From: CBDCZI01 sp965224495
Lineage (GTDB): Bacteria > Bacteroidota > Bacteroidia > Cytophagales > JAAEPT01
Assembly (NCBI GenBank): GCA_965224495.1
Contig: CBDCZI010000019.1
Location: 1 to 44,255, forward strand
Length of the DNA stretch: 44,255 nucleotides
Direction: 5' to 3'
Shown here piece by piece: positions 1 to 9,310 of this stretch. Every line of letters begins with the position of its first letter. Position 1 is the first letter of the stretch. The notes beneath the pieces are model-generated. The model was not told the origin of the DNA, did no database searches, and worked only from the letters and a program-made list of their open reading frames with translations. The position numbers and the translations under genes were made by a program.

Positions 1-192
1 ACCTTCCTCAATAGAATATTTTCTAACACAGCCTTGTATTACTAAGAAGGCATCTTTAGCAATTTGACCTTCTTTAAGTAAATTTGTTTCTTTTGGGAAT
101 GTTTTGATAGGGAATGCCTCTCTAATACCTTGCTCCTCCTCTTTGGTCAAATTAATAAAGTTTGACATTAATTCTACTAATATGTTTTCCAT
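1..192 (-). CDS. Crp/Fnr-type cyclic-nucleotide-binding regulator, 5' end only
   Basis: The first 64 codons of a minus-strand gene run off the left edge of the window. The start is the ATG at 192-190. The visible protein begins MENILVELMSNFINLTKEEE and continues with a stretch typical of the cNMP-binding beta-roll: KETNLLKEGQIAKDAFLVIQ, then GCVRKYSIEEG. This is how the many Bacteroidota Crp/Fnr family transcription regulators begin. The DNA-binding winged helix would lie outside the window and cannot be confirmed. It is divergent from the dehydrogenase gene starting at 366, which could be a target, but that is only inference from position. Confidence 0.75.
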   Translation of the reverse strand, partial: MENILVELMSNFINLTKEEEQGIREAFPIKTFPKETNLLKEGQIAKDAFLVIQGCVRKYSIEEG

Positions 193-331
193 TAATTACT
201 AATAATAATCTTCGTATATAAATATACACTAAAAAAGAAGCCTCTCATAACAGAAAAGAGTAACAAATTTCATTTATGCTTTACAGTGAAATGAGTTTTT
301 AAAGGATTGCTTATCTCATTTCTATTTTTTG

Positions 332-339
332 TATCTTTG
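332..339 (+). promoter_or_regulatory. Bacteroidota -7 promoter element (TATCTTTG)
   Basis: TATCTTTG matches the TAnnTTTG -7 consensus of Bacteroidota. A TTG at 307-309 lies 22 bases upstream, an acceptable -33 element. Transcription would begin near 344, giving a leader of about 22 bases before the ATG at 366. Confidence 0.6.
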
Positions 340-365
340 TATTTTCGATACAAGACAAAGAAACG

Positions 366-3287
366 ATGTTAGCAAAATTATTAGAACTTCAAAAGAGATT
401 AACAGGCGATTTTCACACCGACCAAACGATGCGTAAACTCTACGCAACAGATGCTTCAGTGTACAAAGAAATGCCGTTAGCTGTGGCTATTCCTCAAACT
501 ATCGAGGATATTAAGCAGATTATTTCTTTTGCTTCTGAAAACAAAGCTTCAATCATCCCTCGTACCGCAGGAACTTCTTTGGCAGGTCAGGTAGTCGGAA
601 ACGGTATCGTCGTTGATGTTTCGAAACATTTTACTAAAATCATTGAGGTCAATAAAGAGGAGAAATGGGTACGTGTCGAGCCTGGTGTTATTCGCGATGA
701 CTTGAATAAATATTTAAAACCGTACGGTTTATTTTTTGCTCCCGAAACTTCTACTGCAAATAGATGTATGTTAGGTGGAATGGTCGGAAATAACTCTTGT
801 GGGTCGCATTCTCCTATTTATGGAACAACAAGAGACCATTTATTAGAGTTAGAAACGATATTGTCAGATGGTTCGGAAGCGACATTTAAATCATTGACAA
901 AAGAGGAGTTACAACAAATGTAAAGGAAATAAACTTGAAAATAAATTTTACCAACATATTGAAGGGGTTTTAAGAAAAACAGAGAATCAAAGAGAGATAA
1001 GAAAGGAGTTTCCTAAACCCGAAATTAACCGTAGAAATACAGGTTATGCAATCGATGTATTGTTGGAAAGTGCACCGTTTACCGATGGAAAGGAAGATTT
1101 TAACTTTTGTAAACTGTTGGCAGGTTCGGAAGGAACATTGGCATTTACGAAAGAAATAAAAATAAATTTGGTTGATTTACCACCCAAAGAATGTGGAATT
1201 TTAGCTGTACATAGCAAAACGATTAACGACAGTTTATTGGTCAATAAAATTGCTTTGAAATACAATCCTGGAGCAAGTGAGCTAATGGATAAAATCATCT
1301 TAGATTGTACAAAGGAGAATATAAATCAACGTAAGAATAGATTTTTTATTCAAGGAGACCCTCAAGCGGTACTTTGTATCGAGTTTGAGCGTGACAGCGT
1401 AGAAGAAATTGAGCAAATTTGTACTGACTTAATTGCTGAGCTAAAAGCAAATAACTTAGGCTACCATTACCCAATTGTTTGGGGAGCTGACACCACGAAA
1501 GTTTGGAATTTACGAAAGGCAGGTCTTGGTTTATTGGCAAATATACCAGGAGACGCCAAAGCAGTCGCTTGTATCGAAGACACGGCAGTGACAACCGATG
1601 ATTTACCCGAATTTATCGAGGAGTTTGACCAAATTATGCAAAAGCACGGTAAAGAAAGTATCTACTATGCACACGCAGGAGATGGCGAAATTCATTTACG
1701 TCCGATTTTAGATTTGAAGAAAGGGGTTGATAGAGAGCTTTTTTATCAAATCACTGATGACGTGGCTACTTTAGTCAAAAGTACGACGGTTCGTTGAGTG
1801 GAGAGCACGGAGATGGTCGAGTAAGAGGTCCTTTTGTTGAGAAAATGATAGGTGCTCAAAATTATACCTTATTAAAAGAGTTGAAAAAAACATGGGACCC
1901 GAATACTATTTTTAATCCAGGAAAGATAGTCGATACTGCACCGATGAATGAGTTTTTGCGTTATGAAAAAGATGCGGTAAACCCTGAAATAAAAACATAC
2001 TTAGATTTTAGTGAGACAGGTGGTATTTTGCCGATGGCGGAGAAATGTAACGGAACAGGACTTTGTCGAAAAACCCATATTTCGGGAGGAACGATGTGCC
2101 CTAGTTATATGGCAACCAAAGATGAAAAAAACACAACTCGTGCAAGAGCGAATATTTTACGTGATGTATTGACCAATAGCACCAAAGCCAACCGATTTGA
2201 TAGTGAGGAAATCAAAGAGGTCCTTGGATTTGTGTTTGGAATGTAAAGGCTGTAAGTCTGATTGCCCTTCAAATGTCGATATGGCGTCGATGAAGTCAGA
2301 GTTTTTACAAAATTATTACGATGAACACGGATCTCCTTTCGCTTCAAAAATGATAGCAAATGTGGCTACTTCCAATGCGATGTTCTCTAATGTTTCAGGT
2401 CTGTTCAATTTCTTTTCATCAGCACCAGTTTCGAGTACACTCATCAAAAAAATGATGAATATTGCTCCCGAACGTACCTTGCCTCCGTTGTATAAAACAA
2501 CGTTGAGAAAATGGTTTAAAAAGAATAAAACACGTTTGCAACAAGGAGATAAACCGAAAGGAACAGTTCATTTCTTTGCCGACGAAATGGTTAATTACAA
2601 CGATGTGCCTATTGGTATTTATGCCATCGAGTTGCTGTCAAAAATTGGCTACAACGTAGAAATCCCTCAACATACAGAAAGTGGGAGACCAGCAATATCT
2701 AAAGGTTTTTTGAAAAAAGCAGCCAAAATAGCGGAAGAAAATGTAGAGGCATTAACAGTGTCGTTTCGAATGAAACACCAATTATTGGCATCGAACCGTC
2801 GGCTATCTTGACGTTTAGAGACGAATACCCTAAATTATTGAAGGGAAAATTAAAAACAAAAGCACTCAAAATCGCTAAAAATGCGTTGTTGTTTGAAGAG
2901 TTTATTTGCAGAGAAATAGAGAAAGGAAATATCACTGCTGATTTGTTTAAAGACACCAAAGAAAAAATAAAAGTACACGGACATTGCCATCAAAAAGCAC
3001 TTTCGTCAGTAGATTTTACCAAAGACGCTTTGAGTTTACCGGCAAACTATGAAGTAGAGGTAATTCCTTCAGGTTGCTGTGGGATGTCTGGTTCGTTTGG
3101 TTACGAAAAAAAGAATTACGAAACGTCAATGAAGATTGGAGAGTTGGTCTTGTTTCCTGCGGTAAGAGAAGCCGAAAAAGGAACGATTATATCTGCACCG
3201 GGCACTTCGTGTCGCCACCAAATAAAAGACGGTACAGACGTAGAAGCAAAGCACCCTGCACAAATCTTATTTGAAGCTTTGAAGTAA
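366..3287 (+). pseudogene. FAD-linked oxidase/Fe-S dehydrogenase (YdiJ/D-2-hydroxyglutarate dehydrogenase type), broken by four frameshifts
   Basis: The sequence encodes one continuous homologue of large FAD plus Fe-S dehydrogenases (about 970 residues, the usual length of the family), but the frame changes four times. The changes lie near 912-921, 1776-1781, 2219-2229 and 2750-2762, alternating +1, -1, +1, -1. The segments hold the expected domains in order. These are the FAD-binding PRTAGTSLAGQ and GGMVGNNSCGSH motifs, the C-terminal FAD-oxidase motif GSLSGEHGDGRVRGP, two Fe-S clusters (CNGTGLC...CP and CLECKGCKSDCP) and a CCG domain (GHCHQKA, SGCCGMSGSFGYE). Members oxidise D-2-hydroxy acids such as D-lactate or D-2-hydroxyglutarate. 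At the second break, one A added to the run at 1777-1780 restores K-K-Y-D-G-S-L-S-G. No other stop codon interrupts the segments. It may be a recent pseudogene or contain local sequence errors. The start is ATG 366, behind a good promoter. Confidence 0.85.
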
Positions 3288-3291
3288 ATCG

Positions 3292-3347
3292 TACGAACAC
3301 AGAAAAGCCACTATAAATTTAATTATAGTGGCTTTTCTGTGTTCGTA
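3292..3347. terminator. 25-bp perfect inverted repeat, bidirectional terminator
   Basis: The arms at 3292-3316 and 3323-3347 are exact reverse complements, separated by six bases. The hairpin lies between the convergent 3' ends of the dehydrogenase gene (stop at 3287) and the lipoprotein gene (stop at 3352). Its AAAA/TTTT tracts sit inside the stem, so it can serve both strands. Confidence 0.85.
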
Positions 3348-3351
3348 TTCC

Positions 3352-4221
3352 TTATAAGCTATTTAATAAAGTGTTTAATCCACTTTCTGAAATACTTGAA
3401 AGGCTTACCTCAAAGGTTGTATTCCCATTTACAGTTTCGTTTGCTGAGTAAGAATATAAATCCCCTTTACTATCAATTGCCAACATGATAACTCTTACGT
3501 TTTCTCCCATCGGTAGCCCAATAGAGCTTTGGTTATGTACTTGTGTAAGACTTTTTTTGTCAGTCAAATAAATGTACGTAATCACATTGTCTAACACATC
3601 AGTTTCTGAAGTAAATGAAAAAGTAGCTGTCTGAGCCGATGTATTTGCAGGTTTTATTGCACTTAACCAACCGAACATAGAGGTTACGCCATCGTAACCA
3701 AAAGCTGTTGTTGTAAAGTCTCCTAAAGAAACTCCCCACGAAACGTCATCTCCGCTACCAGCTCCTGAATAAACTTTCATTCCTGTTAAAGGACTGCTAT
3801 TGGGTAACTCAACTTGCCAAGACGAACCAGAATTGATAGAACGTTCTACACCGTCTTTCTCTACATTTAATCTGATTTCTCCGTCACTTGTTAAATAACT
3901 TGAGCCATTTGTGTTTGAATGCTGAAAGTAAATCATCTCTTTTGGGTTCAATAATTCGATGAGCTTTACAGTGTATGGGTAATCAGTTGTGGGGCTTAGC
4001 ACACCTTTAGAACCACAAATTTTCGTTCCTTCTTTACCTACAATTGGACATTGTCCATCTGCTGTAATAACAAATGATTGCTCATTTTGTTTTTTTGAAT
4101 CCAAATAATCACTCATTGAATCGTATTTGTTTTTCTCTATTTCTACTCTGTCTTTTTTACAAGCAACTAGTGCTGTAAAAACAAAAGCAACAAGTATTAT
4201 TTTTTTTAGTAAATTCATCAT
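3352..4221 (-). CDS. Predicted outer-membrane or periplasmic lipoprotein, function unknown
   Basis: The 289-residue product has a lipoprotein signal peptide: a charged start (MMNLLKK), a hydrophobic stretch and a lipobox L-V-A-C with Cys21, followed by KK. The mature part is acidic and Ser/Thr-rich with many predicted short beta strands (for example SSWQVELPN and TATFSFTSE). I recognise no enzymatic motif. Two ATG codons stand in tandem at the start (4221 and 4218) and either could be used. It lies 64 bases downstream of the small beta-barrel gene on the same strand and may be cotranscribed with it. Surface or periplasmic binding is possible, but there is no direct sign of function. Confidence 0.8.
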   Translation of the reverse strand: MMNLLKKIILVAFVFTALVACKKDRVEIEKNKYDSMSDYLDSKKQNEQSFVITADGQCPIVGKEGTKICGSKGVLSPTTDYPYTVKLIELLNPKEMIYFQHSNTNGSSYLTSDGEIRLNVEKDGVERSINSGSSWQVELPNSSPLTGMKVYSGAGSGDDVSWGVSLGDFTTTAFGYDGVTSMFGWLSAIKPANTSAQTATFSFTSETDVLDNVITYIYLTDKKSLTQVHNQSSIGLPMGENVRVIMLAIDSKGDLYSYSANETVNGNTTFEVSLSSISESGLNTLLNSL

Positions 4222-4285
4222 ATGTTATTTTTTTAATATTATTCAGTTGTTAAGGTGAATACTTTGAAATGAAAAAAGGTAAGTT

Positions 4286-4789
4286 CTAGCGGTAAGTAGG
4301 ACAAATGAACTTGTCATTTCCACCAAGAAAATATATCAAGCCAATATGTAACATGGTTTCTTGATGCCTTATATTGTAGCGGTATTCGATAAAAGGATTT
4401 AAAATACCATTCGTAGCTACTCCTCCACCAAGCTCAAAACCGATATTTGATTTTTTTCCTTTTCCGTTAGGTGCAGCGTCAGCATTAATCCATCGGTTGT
4501 AAGATAGATTACCTAGCCCGTAAAACTTCCAACTTGACGCATTAATCAAATTGTAATGACCACTTACTCCTATATAGTACTCGTGTACCTTATTAAAACT
4601 AGGAAAATAGCTGAATTGAGGGACAATACTGTACCGATCAAAAGCAACCTCTCCTCTTACGCCAAAACCTATACTCTCTGTTTGAAAATTATAAATCGCC
4701 GAACCACCGACCAAATACTCTTGCGAAAAAGAGCTGTAAGCCAATAATTGAAAGATAAAAAGAAGAATAACTTTTTTTAGCGTGTCCAT
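4286..4789 (-). CDS. Small outer-membrane beta-barrel-like protein
   Basis: The 167-residue protein starts MDTLKKVILLFIFQLLAYSS with a signal peptide ending at S-F-S-Q. The rest alternates polar and aromatic/hydrophobic residues in short strands (GFGVRGEVAF, FIEYRYNIRH, MLHIGLIYFLGG), as in eight-stranded OmpA-type or OmpW-like barrels. The exact family is not recognised. The start is ATG at 4789. It is upstream of the lipoprotein gene on the same strand, so a barrel-lipoprotein pair is plausible but not proven. A near-match to the -7 element (TAACTTTC, 4802-4795) is very close to the ATG and was not accepted as a promoter. Confidence 0.75.
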   Translation of the reverse strand: MDTLKKVILLFIFQLLAYSSFSQEYLVGGSAIYNFQTESIGFGVRGEVAFDRYSIVPQFSYFPSFNKVHEYYIGVSGHYNLINASSWKFYGLGNLSYNRWINADAAPNGKGKKSNIGFELGGGVATNGILNPFIEYRYNIRHQETMLHIGLIYFLGGNDKFICPTYR

Positions 4790-4833
4790 AATTAGAAAGT
4801 TACCGTTCTTTTATCAAAAAAAGAAAATCTCTA

Positions 4834-6591
4834 CTAACAATTGTACATTTCTTCAATCAATTCGGCGTAATTTTTCAAAATAACCTTACGCTTACCTTTC
4901 ATTGTCGGTGTTAATTCGCCTGTGTCCACGGTCCATTCTTTATGTAATAAGATAAACTTTTTTACTCGTTCATATTTCGCGAAACCAGCGTTATATCTAT
5001 CACATTCTTTCTGAAATTTAGCAATAATTTTGGGCTCCTTCAACATTTCTTTATCCGTTGTGTAGCTGATCTGTTTCGCTTTACACCAATGTTTTAAATT
5101 ATCAAAATTAGGTACAATCAAGACAGATGGAAACTTTCTATTTTCACCGATTACCATTGTTTGCTCGATAACTTTCGATTCTTTTAATTTATTTTCGATG
5201 GCAGCAGGAGCGATGTATTTCCCTCCAGAGGTTTTAAATATTTCTTTTGTTCGTCCTGTAATTCTTAAAAAACCATCGGTGTATGTCCCCACGTCTCCTG
5301 TATGAAACCAACCGTCAATAATTGTTTCTGCAGTTTTTTCGGGTTTATTGTAATATCCCTTCATTACCATATCACCCTTGACCAAAATTTCTCCAGTTTC
5401 TTCAGCTATCTTTACGGTAGCACATTCAAATGGAGCTCCGACTGTACCTACTTTTGCTGCTCGTTCATCAGGTAGATTGCAACTGATAATAGGTACTTCT
5501 GTCAATCCGTAACCTTCACGTACAGGTATTTGTCCCGCACTAAATATTCTTATTAAGCGTTCTTGCATTGCCGCTCCTCCCGTAATTACCAAACGAACTT
5601 CGCCTCCTAAGGCTGCTCTCCATTTTTTGAAAACTAAAGCATTCGCTATTTTCAATTGCAAATTGTACCACCAACCTTGGTCTTTATTAAACTCATAGCG
5701 TTGCCCTAAACTCAATGACCAGAAAAATAATTTTCTTTTAATCGGGCTTGCTGCATCGCCTTTAGCATAGATTTTATCATATACTTTTTCCAACAAACGA
5801 GGAACAGTGACAAACATATGCGGTTTGACTTCTTTTAAGTTTTCGCCTATTGTTTCCATACTTTCGGCAAAATAGATAGATGTACCTGTTAGCATATAAA
5901 TTACCGCTAACGAACGAGCTAATACGTGACAAAGTGGTAAAAAGCTCAATGCTCGACTGTCTTTATCTAAAGGAACATAAGGCTCAATAGCCAGACCATC
6001 GGCTAACAAATTTTTGTGTGTAATCATGACACCTTTTGGATCGCCCGTTGTTCCTGAAGTATAAATCAAAGTCAATAAATCATCCTCTTTTACTGCTTCT
6101 TTGTGTTTTTCAATAAGGTTGTTTTCGATAGACTGCCCTGACGCAATCAATTCACTAATGTTTTTTACACCATCTATTTTATCGAAAGAATAAACAGGTA
6201 CTTTACTCCCTAAATCAGCTAAGGCAAGGGCAACTTTTTCATATAACTCTTTGTCTTGGATAATGATAACTTTTACATCGGCATCATTTAAGATATATGC
6301 GTAATCTTTTGCTGAAATAGTTGGGTACATCGGTACACTGACCGCACCTAAATGTTGTATTCCAAAATCTGTAAATAACCATAGAGGACAATTCCACGAT
6401 ATTAACGCAACTTTATCACCGTGCCCCACGCCCAAACTGACCAATCCTTTACTGATTTCTGTTGCTTTCTCTAAAAATGTAGCGGTCGAATAACCTTTGT
6501 ACGCACCATTTATTTTTTCTGCAAGAGCAATTTCTTGAGGAAATTTTTCAAGTTGGTAAGGTAATAAGTCAAAAAGTCTTGTTGGTTTCAT
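4834..6591 (-). CDS. Long-chain fatty acid--CoA ligase (AMP-binding enzyme)
   Basis: The 585-residue protein belongs to the ANL superfamily of adenylate-forming enzymes, long-chain acyl-CoA synthetase branch (FadD15-like). It activates fatty acids to acyl-AMP and then acyl-CoA in the cytoplasm. The P-loop-like motif YTSGTTGDPKG lies at residues 177-187. The acyl-adenylate motif YGLTE, the hinge region GWFHTGDVG and the C-terminal GRTKEIFKTSGGKYIAP are all present, so the enzyme looks complete. The start is ATG 6591. It stands alone, with 44 bases between its stop and the next gene downstream. No fatty-acid degradation genes are nearby, so whether it serves lipid synthesis, import or beta-oxidation cannot be said. 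Confidence 0.92.
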   Translation of the reverse strand: MKPTRLFDLLPYQLEKFPQEIALAEKINGAYKGYSTATFLEKATEISKGLVSLGVGHGDKVALISWNCPLWLFTDFGIQHLGAVSVPMYPTISAKDYAYILNDADVKVIIIQDKELYEKVALALADLGSKVPVYSFDKIDGVKNISELIASGQSIENNLIEKHKEAVKEDDLLTLIYTSGTTGDPKGVMITHKNLLADGLAIEPYVPLDKDSRALSFLPLCHVLARSLAVIYMLTGTSIYFAESMETIGENLKEVKPHMFVTVPRLLEKVYDKIYAKGDAASPIKRKLFFWSLSLGQRYEFNKDQGWWYNLQLKIANALVFKKWRAALGGEVRLVITGGAAMQERLIRIFSAGQIPVREGYGLTEVPIISCNLPDERAAKVGTVGAPFECATVKIAEETGEILVKGDMVMKGYYNKPEKTAETIIDGWFHTGDVGTYTDGFLRITGRTKEIFKTSGGKYIAPAAIENKLKESKVIEQTMVIGENRKFPSVLIVPNFDNLKHWCKAKQISYTTDKEMLKEPKIIAKFQKECDRYNAGFAKYERVKKFILLHKEWTVDTGELTPTMKGKRKVILKNYAELIEEMYNC

Positions 6592-6678
6592 AGTTTTTGG
6601 TTTACACGATAAATAAATGAAAATGGGCTAATACATTAGTTAATAATGCGTTGCGTGTGACTACATTTTCGTTTTACT

Positions 6679-6786
6679 CTATTTAAAGTTTATACGATAA
6701 ATAACGATGAAAAGTCGTGTTTTTGATGAAAAACAAAACAAGGTTGATGCTAATACAATAGCCAAAATGTAGTTTATTTTTTTCAT
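6679..6786 (-). CDS. Possible 35-residue secreted peptide or gene remnant
   Basis: In the 276-base gap between the acyl-CoA ligase and queA, a minus-strand ATG at 6786 opens a 36-codon frame beginning MKKINYILAIVLASTLFCFS and ending with TAG at 6681-6679. The first 20 residues look like a signal peptide. An A/G-rich stretch containing AGGA lies just upstream of the ATG. The remaining residues are short and basic/hydrophobic with no domain. It could be a genuine micro-protein, the stub of a degraded secreted protein, or chance. Nothing else is visible in this gap except the queA promoter. Confidence 0.25.
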   Translation of the reverse strand: MKKINYILAIVLASTLFCFSSKTRLFIVIYRINFK

Positions 6787-6855
6787 AATCCTTTTTTTAG
6801 TTAATAATTAATTGAATTTACAATACATGTAAAAACTGTACCAACTTTTATTTCG

Positions 6856-6863
6856 TAACTTTG
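6856..6863 (+). promoter_or_regulatory. -7 promoter element (TAACTTTG) directly at the queA start
   Basis: TAACTTTG matches TAnnTTTG exactly and ends only four bases before the GTG at 6868. Transcription would start at or next to that GTG, so the message should be leaderless. No clear -33 TTG is seen at the expected distance. Confidence 0.55.
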
Positions 6864-6867
6864 TCTT

Positions 6868-8088
6868 GTGAAAAAATCAGAAGTACAACAAATACAAATC
6901 GCCTCATTTGATTACGAGTTAGCAGATGAAAAGATTGCTAAATTTCCTTTATCTGAAAGAGATCAATCTAAATTATTGGTTTACAAAAAAGGACAAATTG
7001 AAGAAGGGACGTATAAAACGCTACCACAGTTTTTAGATAAAGGACACTTTTTGGTCTTTAATAATACCAAAGTAGTACAAGCTCGACTTTATTTCACTAA
7101 CCAAAATGGAGCGAAAATAGAAGTGTTTTGCTTGCAATCAGCTGAAGAAAATTTGGATATACAGTTCGCTATGCAAACAACAAAAAACGTTGTTTGGAAT
7201 TGTTTGGTTGGTAATTTAAAAAAATGGAAAGAAGATTTTTTAACTAAAACATTTGAAATAGACGAACAAACTTATACGTTAAATATAGCTATAAAAGAAC
7301 GTTTGGAAGGTTCTGTAAATGTTGTATTTGATTGGAGTGATGACACACTAACTTTCGCCGAAGTTTTAGAGGCTATTGGAAATATTCCGTTGCCTCCCTA
7401 TATGAAACGTGTGGTTGAAAAGAGTGATGAAAACCGCTACCAAACAGTTTATGCCGAACATAAAGGTTCGGTAGCAGCACCAACTGCTGGGCTACATTTT
7501 ACAAAAACATTAAAAACAGCATTAGCAGATAAAGGTATTGCAATTGATTATTTGACTTTGCACGTGGGAGCAGGAACTTTTATGCCTGTAAAAAGCGAAA
7601 AAATGGAAGGGCACGATATGCACGATGAAGAAGTACATATTCCGTTGGCTACGATAAAAAACTTACAACAAAATCAAGGTAAAATCATCGCTGTAGGCAC
7701 TACTTCTTGTCGTTCGTTGGAAAGTCTTTTTTGGGTAGGTAATATATTAAAAAACACAGGGCAATTACCGACTCATTTGACCCAATGGACACCTTATGAA
7801 ACCGAAAATATCCATTCACTTGCTATTGTTTTAGCTGAACTAATCAACCATTGTGAAGTGAATAAACTAACGGAATTAATCTTTAAAACAAGTTTGATTA
7901 TCGCTCCAAGTTACCAATACCAAGTAATTGAAGGGTTAGTTACTAATTTTCATCAACCAAAAAGCACCTTGCTTTTGTTAGTTTCTGCTTTGATTGGTGA
8001 AGAATGGAAAACAATTTATGATTACGCAAAAAATCATGACTACCGCTTTTTAAGTTATGGCGACGGTTGTTTGTTAATGAAAAGTTAG
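6868..8088 (+). CDS. queA: S-adenosylmethionine:tRNA ribosyltransferase-isomerase, long form
   Basis: QueA transfers and isomerises the ribosyl part of S-adenosylmethionine onto preQ1 in tRNA, forming epoxyqueuosine at the wobble position. The family blocks are clear: YELADEKIAKFPLSERDQSK near the N terminus, GNIPLPPYMKR, VAAPTAGLHFT, LHVGAGTFMPV, GTTSCRSLES and NFHQPKSTLLLLVSALIGEE. At 406 residues it is longer than the usual 340-350. The extra length lies mainly between the GTTSCRSLES block and the NFHQPKSTL block, where other Bacteroidota also carry a longer paralogue, so full canonical activity is likely but not certain. The GTG at 6868 is the only start that keeps the N-terminal motif, and the promoter box ends just before it. 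It converges on the serine hydrolase gene with seven bases between the stops. Confidence 0.88.
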   Translation: MKKSEVQQIQIASFDYELADEKIAKFPLSERDQSKLLVYKKGQIEEGTYKTLPQFLDKGHFLVFNNTKVVQARLYFTNQNGAKIEVFCLQSAEENLDIQFAMQTTKNVVWNCLVGNLKKWKEDFLTKTFEIDEQTYTLNIAIKERLEGSVNVVFDWSDDTLTFAEVLEAIGNIPLPPYMKRVVEKSDENRYQTVYAEHKGSVAAPTAGLHFTKTLKTALADKGIAIDYLTLHVGAGTFMPVKSEKMEGHDMHDEEVHIPLATIKNLQQNQGKIIAVGTTSCRSLESLFWVGNILKNTGQLPTHLTQWTPYETENIHSLAIVLAELINHCEVNKLTELIFKTSLIIAPSYQYQVIEGLVTNFHQPKSTLLLLVSALIGEEWKTIYDYAKNHDYRFLSYGDGCLLMKS

Positions 8089-8095
8089 TTCAATT

Positions 8096-9235
8096 TTAAG
8101 GAAACATTGCATTCACAGCATCAATCATTACGGCAACTTCTTTGGGGTGACGGTCCGTCTTTTCTTTGTCTCTTTTGTGTCCCAATCGTACAATGATGAT
8201 GTTTTTTTCAGGAATAGCGATAATGTATTGTCCTAAAATACCTCTTGCGTAAAATACGTTTTGTGTTTTATTTACATTTTCATCAAACAACCACCACATA
8301 TAACCATAACGTGTATCTGTTCCGTTTTCATAAACAGCAGGAGAAATCGAAGCTTCAACATACGCTGATGGCACTAACTGTTCATCATTCCATTTACCTT
8401 TTTGCATATACAATTTTGCAATTTTAGCATAATCTCGTGCATTAGAATTTAAGCAACAGTAAGCTTTTTCCATTCCGTTTTCTTTATCCAAACTCCATAA
8501 AGCGTCATTTTCACAACCCATTGGTTGCCAAAGTTTTTCTTGTAATAGCTGAGAAATATTTTTTCCCGTTGCCGATTGTAGTACCATTGCCAAAACCTGT
8601 GTGTCTCCACTCAAATACTCAAATGATTGATTGGATTTTTTCTTTGCTTTTAATTTGTTGATTTGCTGGTTTAAATGGTCACCATAATAAGCCTCGGTGG
8701 TCATTGACAAAGGACCAGTGTACGTTTCTTCCCAATCTAAACCAGAACTCATTTTTAAAATATCCACTATACGTATTTTCTCTTTTCCGTCGGTTTTGAA
8801 TGAGGGAATGTAGTTTGCTACAAGGTCTTCTATCGATTTAATTTTGCCCTCTTTCACTGCTACACCAATCAATGCACTAATGTAAGATTTCGCCATAGAA
8901 AATGAATTTGACAGTGATTGAGTGGAGTAATCTTCCCAATATTTCTCTATTACAATTTCATCATTTTGAATAACCAAAAAAGCAACAGACTCTAACTCTT
9001 CTAAAGTAGAAGTTAAAGCTGTTGGTAATTCCTTTTTGTTGTATTCTTTGGAGATAGACCAAGGTTGCGGTTGAGGGCTTTTTTTTATCGTATTGTTTTC
9101 AAAAAACTCATAGTCATCAATGTTAGGAAACAGATGATAAAGAGCAGGGTATAAAAATGAATTACCTGTAGTGATAATTGCCAAGTTAGCCAAGGCTAAA
9201 ATCGCCAAAAACCCGAATAAAAATCTTTTTTTCAT
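8096..9235 (-). CDS. Serine hydrolase of the beta-lactamase/penicillin-binding (class C-like) family
   Basis: The 379-residue protein is a member of the class C beta-lactamase-like superfamily of exported serine hydrolases or esterases. The catalytic S-x-x-K is S113-M-A-K116. A Tyr-containing second motif (Y-L-S-G) stands where class C enzymes have Y-x-N. The N terminus (MKKRFLFGFL and following) is a signal anchor. The true substrate is unknown; relatives include D-aminopeptidases, esterases and true beta-lactamases, and nothing here argues for resistance. The start is taken as ATG 9235. A TTG two codons upstream is less likely. No partner gene is coupled to it. Confidence 0.85.
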   Translation of the reverse strand: MKKRFLFGFLAILALANLAIITTGNSFLYPALYHLFPNIDDYEFFENNTIKKSPQPQPWSISKEYNKKELPTALTSTLEELESVAFLVIQNDEIVIEKYWEDYSTQSLSNSFSMAKSYISALIGVAVKEGKIKSIEDLVANYIPSFKTDGKEKIRIVDILKMSSGLDWEETYTGPLSMTTEAYYGDHLNQQINKLKAKKKSNQSFEYLSGDTQVLAMVLQSATGKNISQLLQEKLWQPMGCENDALWSLDKENGMEKAYCCLNSNARDYAKIAKLYMQKGKWNDEQLVPSAYVEASISPAVYENGTDTRYGYMWWLFDENVNKTQNVFYARGILGQYIIAIPEKNIIIVRLGHKRDKEKTDRHPKEVAVMIDAVNAMFP

Positions 9236-9310
9236 AGTCAATAGATTAGTTGTAGCTGTGTTGATTCACAACTATACCGTTCGTTTAACTGTAAGGTACT
9301 CTATTTTTGG

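Noticed and set aside
366..3287. Programmed ribosomal frameshifting as the explanation for the split dehydrogenase gene.
   Set aside because: Four events in both directions would be needed in one gene, with no slippery heptamer plus pseudoknot or similar signal visible at the breaks. Decay or sequence error is simpler.
4795..4802. TAACTTTC on the minus strand as a promoter box giving a third leaderless gene (start 4789).
   Set aside because: The last base of the consensus is wrong and no -33 element is at the right distance.
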